Positions 59,570 through 64,000 of a stretch of DNA of 64,000 bases are shown one piece after another (the first letter of the stretch is position 1; each line of letters begins with the position of its first letter). This DNA comes from Gordius sp. MW1 (lineage: Eukaryota; Nematomorpha; Gordioida; Gordea; Gordiidae). The notes beneath the pieces were generated by a model, which saw only the letters and a list, made by a program, of their open reading frames with translations, did not search any database and was not told where the DNA came from. Both the position numbers and the translations under genes were made by a program. The stretch covers positions 15,314,168-15,378,167 of the forward strand of contig OZ038531.1 in the NCBI GenBank assembly GCA_964036665.1, written 5' to 3'.

Positions 59570-61410
59570 TCAAACCTAGTCAAATTGATACTTTAATTCC
59601 CCATAAATTAAAATTTGGGGTAAAAGGCCGTTGTGAGATTGCTAGCCTTGCAGCACCGATAGCCTGCAACAAATCTTCCTAGTCGCTAAATTGGACTCTG
59701 TCAATGCCTCTAATATTACAGAGAAATGTAAATTAACACTTCCTTGATTAATAGAATCTTCGAATTACATTTAATACGATTGTATATCATGTCACAAGTG
59801 TAAGAAATCTTAATCGCATTCACCGAAGGTATCAAACATGGTGACTCTTTTGGCCCATCTCTCTTTTGTCTAGAGATAAAAAATTTAATTCAATCACTTC
59901 CTAGTTTACTAAATGCGCTTCAACATTAATATGTTTAATACTTGATGCTATCTTATGTGGCCCCGAAATTTCCAAGGCAATACGGCTAATCCACTTAAAT
60001 TGAATATCTTCAAATGCGAGATATTGCATTGTCCGGACACCAAAGAATATTCCACTTTTAAATCTATTTTAAAAGTTGATATGACTAATATCACCCACCT
60101 GGGCTCTCCAATAAGTGGCCAAGCCGCTTTAAAAGTTTTTTTTTACAAAATCACTTATCTGTTCTCAATTTAAAAATGAAACTCCTTAAAACCCTCCCCA
60201 AACATCATGCTTTTTTGATAATAAAAAATTATTTAAAAATTTCTAAAATTTAACACTGTTTCCCTTTTTAGGCTGCTTTCCTGCTACCCAAAATAAAGAG
60301 CTAAGTTCTTACATCGCTTACTCTAAATATGTCCATCGCTTAATCGACAGGCTTACAACACCATATAATGACCCTTCCATTGGGCTAACTTAAGTTGACC
60401 GGTCCGTCAACTTCAACCTAGGGACCCCATTTCCTATAGCCTAAAGACAAAAATTTAAATACTGGACTCGGATCGCCCTCGGTTTAATATCTTTAATCGA
60501 GCTGCTATGCCGTCACCACCTCAAACTAGAATCTTTTATTTTTGATGGATCGGCTGCCTGTTCACTTTCTGGATTGATGTTAGAGGATGTTGCACTCATA
60601 CGCCATTGTCCTTATACTAAAACCTTAATACGAATCGTTCACAATTGCTCCCAACCGGTGGATTTTACTTAGTGCATCCCCTACATTGCCTATAATACAG
60701 GCGCGTAGCCAGTTTTCTCAAGGGGGGGGGGAAAATTTTCAAAATTTTAAGAACTTCATCGGGAGTAGGAGCTAATTACCGATGAATTGTCAATAAAGCC
60801 AATCCATTTAATCTATTCTTGGACATGGCATTTCTAATGTAAGTTTTTAGCCTCCTCAGCGTTGAGAAGCTATAAAAAAATTTTTAAATTTTTGCCGGGG
60901 GGGGGGAATTTCCCGTTTCCCCCCTCCCCTTATTTACGCCACTGCTATATTATAACAAATATAAATATACAAGGCACAAAAAAGTTAATTAACTTATCCA
61001 GGCTGCTCTTAAAAAAGCCAACCAACCATCGCTCCTAGAGCCTTCCGACCCTTCCTTGGACCGAAGAATGAGTGACGTCTTGAATCTAATCTTCTGGCAA
61101 AATGGTCCACCCCTTAATTGGGATTTTACCTGAATAGACATTTTCGCCCCTTCTAGCCAAACCTATAAAGTAACTCTCGCAGTGGACCGCATGACGGCCA
61201 AATACCAGGCTTTCTTCCCAGTTTACATATTCACCCCCATTGTCGCCTCATGCTCTGGGACTTTCAAACCACGCAGTTAACCTTTCGAAAATCGGCGGGC
61301 GTTGCCCGATTCCTAATATCACCTTAATTTTTTGCTATAAAAAAAATTGCCAACAATCCCAGGCCAACTGCTGGCCGCTCCTCGCTTGATGAGACTTGTG
61401 ATGCCTTCGA
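59570..61410 (+). pseudogene. decayed LINE of the 41503-44139 family
   Basis: Plus-strand remnants follow the same order as the better copy: LKFGVKGRCEIASLA near 59610, a GD-x-GPSLF-like block near 59840, ITHLGSPISG near 60090, SLLEPSDPSLDRRMS near 61030, LNWDFT-IDIFAPS near 61115-61160 and IFTPIVASCSGTF near 61230. Many stops and deletions, and a MITE at 60698-60944, show that it is old. Confidence 0.8.
60698..60944. mobile_element. GGCGTAG MITE inside the LINE relic
   Basis: 247 bp, starting CAGGCGCGTAGCCAG with a G run near 60721 and ending TTTACGCCACTG. The flanks CTATAATA and CTATATTA differ at one base, consistent with an old 8-bp target duplication. Confidence 0.75.
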
Positions 61411-63573
61411 GCTCTGTATATTTATATATTTTATCCGTTTTTTATTTATATCGGTTTTTTAAAATGTTTATAACTTCAAATCAAATTAAAGATTAGAAAA
61501 AAATTTGATGCCCAACAAAATTGACAATTTGTGAATAGGGTTTGAAGTTGATACAAACACAAGTCACAGGGTGTTTTATACCTCTTTTGTCATGTGATCA
61601 CGTCACCTGTAATGGTTAGGGGAATGCCTTCACTGTTATAAAAATTAATCATCCTTGACGCATTGACCTGTATGACCTAGTTAATAGATAAAGGAAAGGG
61701 AGACTAGTTTCAAGTTAGTTTACGAATTATAACTGTTTGATTTCATTTCACATAATTTATTATTTATTTTTAAAACACCTATGCTTGAGAATTCTATCCA
61801 GCATTCGCGGGGATTATAAATTCCGGTTGAGCACTTTAGCGCAAGTATGTAACAACACAATTTCTAATTTTTATATATTTCAACCCTTATATAATGCATT
61901 AAAACTATATGACATTGTTTTTGTTGCACTTGAGGCTAGCCAGGCAGGAAGCTGTCCTTAGATTACTATATATTTCACGAAATTTAGATTAAAAGTTAAT
62001 AAAATTATCATTTTGCTTCTTCCTATATCAATATGAAACACTCCCCCAGTTAATTTCTATCTTGTCTACCCCTATGATTTTGCTTTAAGTTTGGTCTCAT
62101 AACTATATTAAATAAGGATTATGTACAATGGACAAATAATAACATTGACGCATGCAACACATTTTTTAGTAAATTTATAAAATTTAATGCATTAAATAAT
62201 TTTATAATTAATATATTTATAAACTTAATTTTAGATAATAAATCAATTTTATAGATAAATTGATTTAAAAAAAAATCCATAAAGTTAAGATTTAAAGCTA
62301 TTAAATATTTTCATTCAAATACCGAGGAAAAAAATCGTAGATTTAACATCAAATGATAATATTATTTTTAAAAACATCTTGAATTCAATGTTAATAATTA
62401 AGTGGTACACAAATTCTCTCTGAAAAATGTCATAGCCCTTAGAAAATTTGTTTAGTTTTATTTTTATAAAATTTGTTTGATTATCAGTTTTTCTCCCCCT
62501 TAATATTTTATTTAAAAGCGTTTAGTTCTTTCCTAAAGGCTCAGTATTTATTTTGTTCTGCTCAATTTTTTTTGTTAGAAATTCCTGGACACAGTTTTTC
62601 TATAAAAAACTTACTACTTATTAAAGTTAGGAATGTTTAATTATTTTATTTAAGGACATTCAGTATTTTATCCGTTCTTAAACAAATTTTAATCTATGTT
62701 GAATAGGTATAGAAGGCCTGATTTAATTAAAGTATACTAAATTTTAAACCTTGACAAAGTAAACGATCTCTTAAATTATTACTTCAACTTCAACCTTGTT
62801 AAGTAATTCTATTTCTTATTGGTCTAATACGTTGGCGGATACCTCATAGTGCGAAAATTTAGTTCTTATAATAAAAATTGATGACAGGAAATCGAAACAA
62901 TACACGTCTGGCTTTTATCCACATAATGATTATTTAAATCTGGTTCCTGCCAATTTTTTGATTTACAGCTAAAAAAACTTGGAATTAAATTTGCAAGCTT
63001 TACTGAGCGAATAATTAAAAATTCAATGGAAATGTGCATTTAATATTGAAAAACATTACATTATAAAAAAGGGAACATATAATTTGTTTGCTTTATAATT
63101 TGAAAATGAGTAAGGTAATAATTATAAAATAAATTTTATAGTTATTTTAAATCATGGAGCCGTTTGAGAACCGACCCAGATCAAAATGAGTCCGGACTTT
63201 AGGGGATTGAATAGCTTTAAAGTATTGAATATTTTGATTATAAAACAATTACTTTATTATAAAAAACAAAAAATTTAAACGTAATATAGTTATATTTAGC
63301 CACTAATTATATAAAATGGTTCATGACAACCTGACTTTTGTACCCATAAAAGACGGACTCTACAAGGGAAAAGGTCTTTTAATAGTAAATTAATGGATAA
63401 TTAAAATTTAAATTATTATTTTTATAAAGAGAATTATACATATTTTGTGAAGGTGAAATAAATAAATTAAAAAATTAAGAATCGTAAATATTGGGAAACA
63501 TTCCGCTATGGCTAATTATAGTTTATCCCTCTTCCAAATTTCAATAATTAATTAAACAAACATTTTGTTTTTT
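61411..63573. other. AT-rich intergenic, no gene seen
   Basis: The frame at 61737-61961 starts with a hydrophobic stretch but has no other support. Nothing else is recognised. Confidence 0.4.
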
Positions 63574-63700
63574 TATAAATTTCATTGTATAAATACGGTG
63601 GATTTGGATTGATAGCGTAGGTAGAGGGAAATGGAACGCAATATTTCGGACACTTATGGTCCATCTTCAGGAAAAAAAGGAGAAGATGAAGTATCAAAAA
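63574..63700 (-). mobile_element. single copy of the SINE/MITE-like element at 8294-8794
   Basis: From TATAAATTTCATTGTATAAA to GAGAAGATGAAGTATC this matches one arm of the inverted pair at 8323-8450, with a much shorter A tract after CATCTTCAGG. The strand given follows the right-hand arm of that pair and is arbitrary. Confidence 0.75.
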
Positions 63701-64000
63701 ATAAAAAATAAATAATTTTAATTTGTCTTTATGGGTATGATACAATGAGGAATGGCTAGCAATAGCCCTCTCCTACTAATCCCGACCCCTAATTTTTTCT
63801 ACAAATAAATACTAATTTAACACGTTAAATTCCAAAAAAATTAATTATTAGTCGGTTTTATAAAAAATCGCTTTATAAAATAAAACTTATATCAATTTAA
63901 AATATGCAACCAAAAAAAATTATGTGAAAAATACAAAAAACCGTTTTTCCTCTATAAAATTTTTAATATTTTCAATTTATAAATTTTTTACTAAACCCAT

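Noticed and set aside
61737-61961. Possible small membrane protein
   Set aside because: The hydrophobic start is within reach of chance in AT-rich DNA, and no splice sites, paralogue or motif support it.
1-64000. CRISPR array, rRNA or tRNA genes
   Set aside because: No regularly spaced identical short repeats with unique spacers, and no rRNA core or tRNA cloverleaf sequence, was recognised. A tRNA scan would be needed to exclude decayed copies.

Overview
The window looks like nuclear DNA of an AT-rich invertebrate animal. Two genes have clear metazoan orthologues, the bHLH factor TFAP4/AP-4 and the complex I subunit NDUFA8. Their introns are extremely short (35-42 bp, all GT-AG). The species cannot be named from the sequence. 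Most of the window is transposable-element DNA, much of it decayed. The standard genetic code fits every gene.

Layout. 1-3660: a broken Gypsy-type LTR retrotransposon with nested insertions. 4353-6207 (-): a five-exon TFAP4 gene. 7480-9290 (-): a decayed RTE-clade LINE split by a head-to-head inverted pair of short elements. 9940-12500: a dispersed repeat split by a 1.8-kb foldback element with ~500-bp inverted ends. 13230-14560: a decayed hAT-like transposase. 15299-29653: a 14.4-kb tandem array of four ~3.6-kb units. Each unit holds a 1.5-kb G/C-tract palindrome, an RTE fragment and the first part of a hAT-type MITE. 29990-31450: a GC-rich retroelement relic. 34158-34767 (-): NDUFA8. 35215-39777: one hAT transposon cut in two by an inversion. 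41242-44400: a 5'-truncated LINE with an R2-type endonuclease domain, flanked by an identical 261-bp duplication. 44962-57440: two copies of a ~5.3-kb segmental duplication. 57542-58287 (-): a three-exon gene of unknown function with a CtBP-binding-type motif. 59570-61410: a second, decayed LINE of the same family.

The most interesting signal is in the 5.3-kb duplicates. Each holds a gene that ordinary ORF finding misses: a secreted protein of 115 or 116 aa built from a signal-peptide exon and eight small exons (42, 36, 45, 54, 45, 15, 21 and 24/27 nt) before a terminal stop exon. Every internal exon is phase 1-1, so any of them can be skipped without changing the frame. The layout resembles the micro-exon genes described in schistosomes, but no sequence homology is claimed. 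The mature protein runs from an acidic N-terminal half to an Arg/Gly-rich basic tail. One exon differs between the paralogues almost only at amino-acid-changing sites.

The genes do not form an operon. TFAP4 and NDUFA8 are housekeeping or regulatory genes isolated among mobile elements. The micro-exon pair and the CtBP-motif gene lie side by side, but nothing in the sequence ties them functionally.
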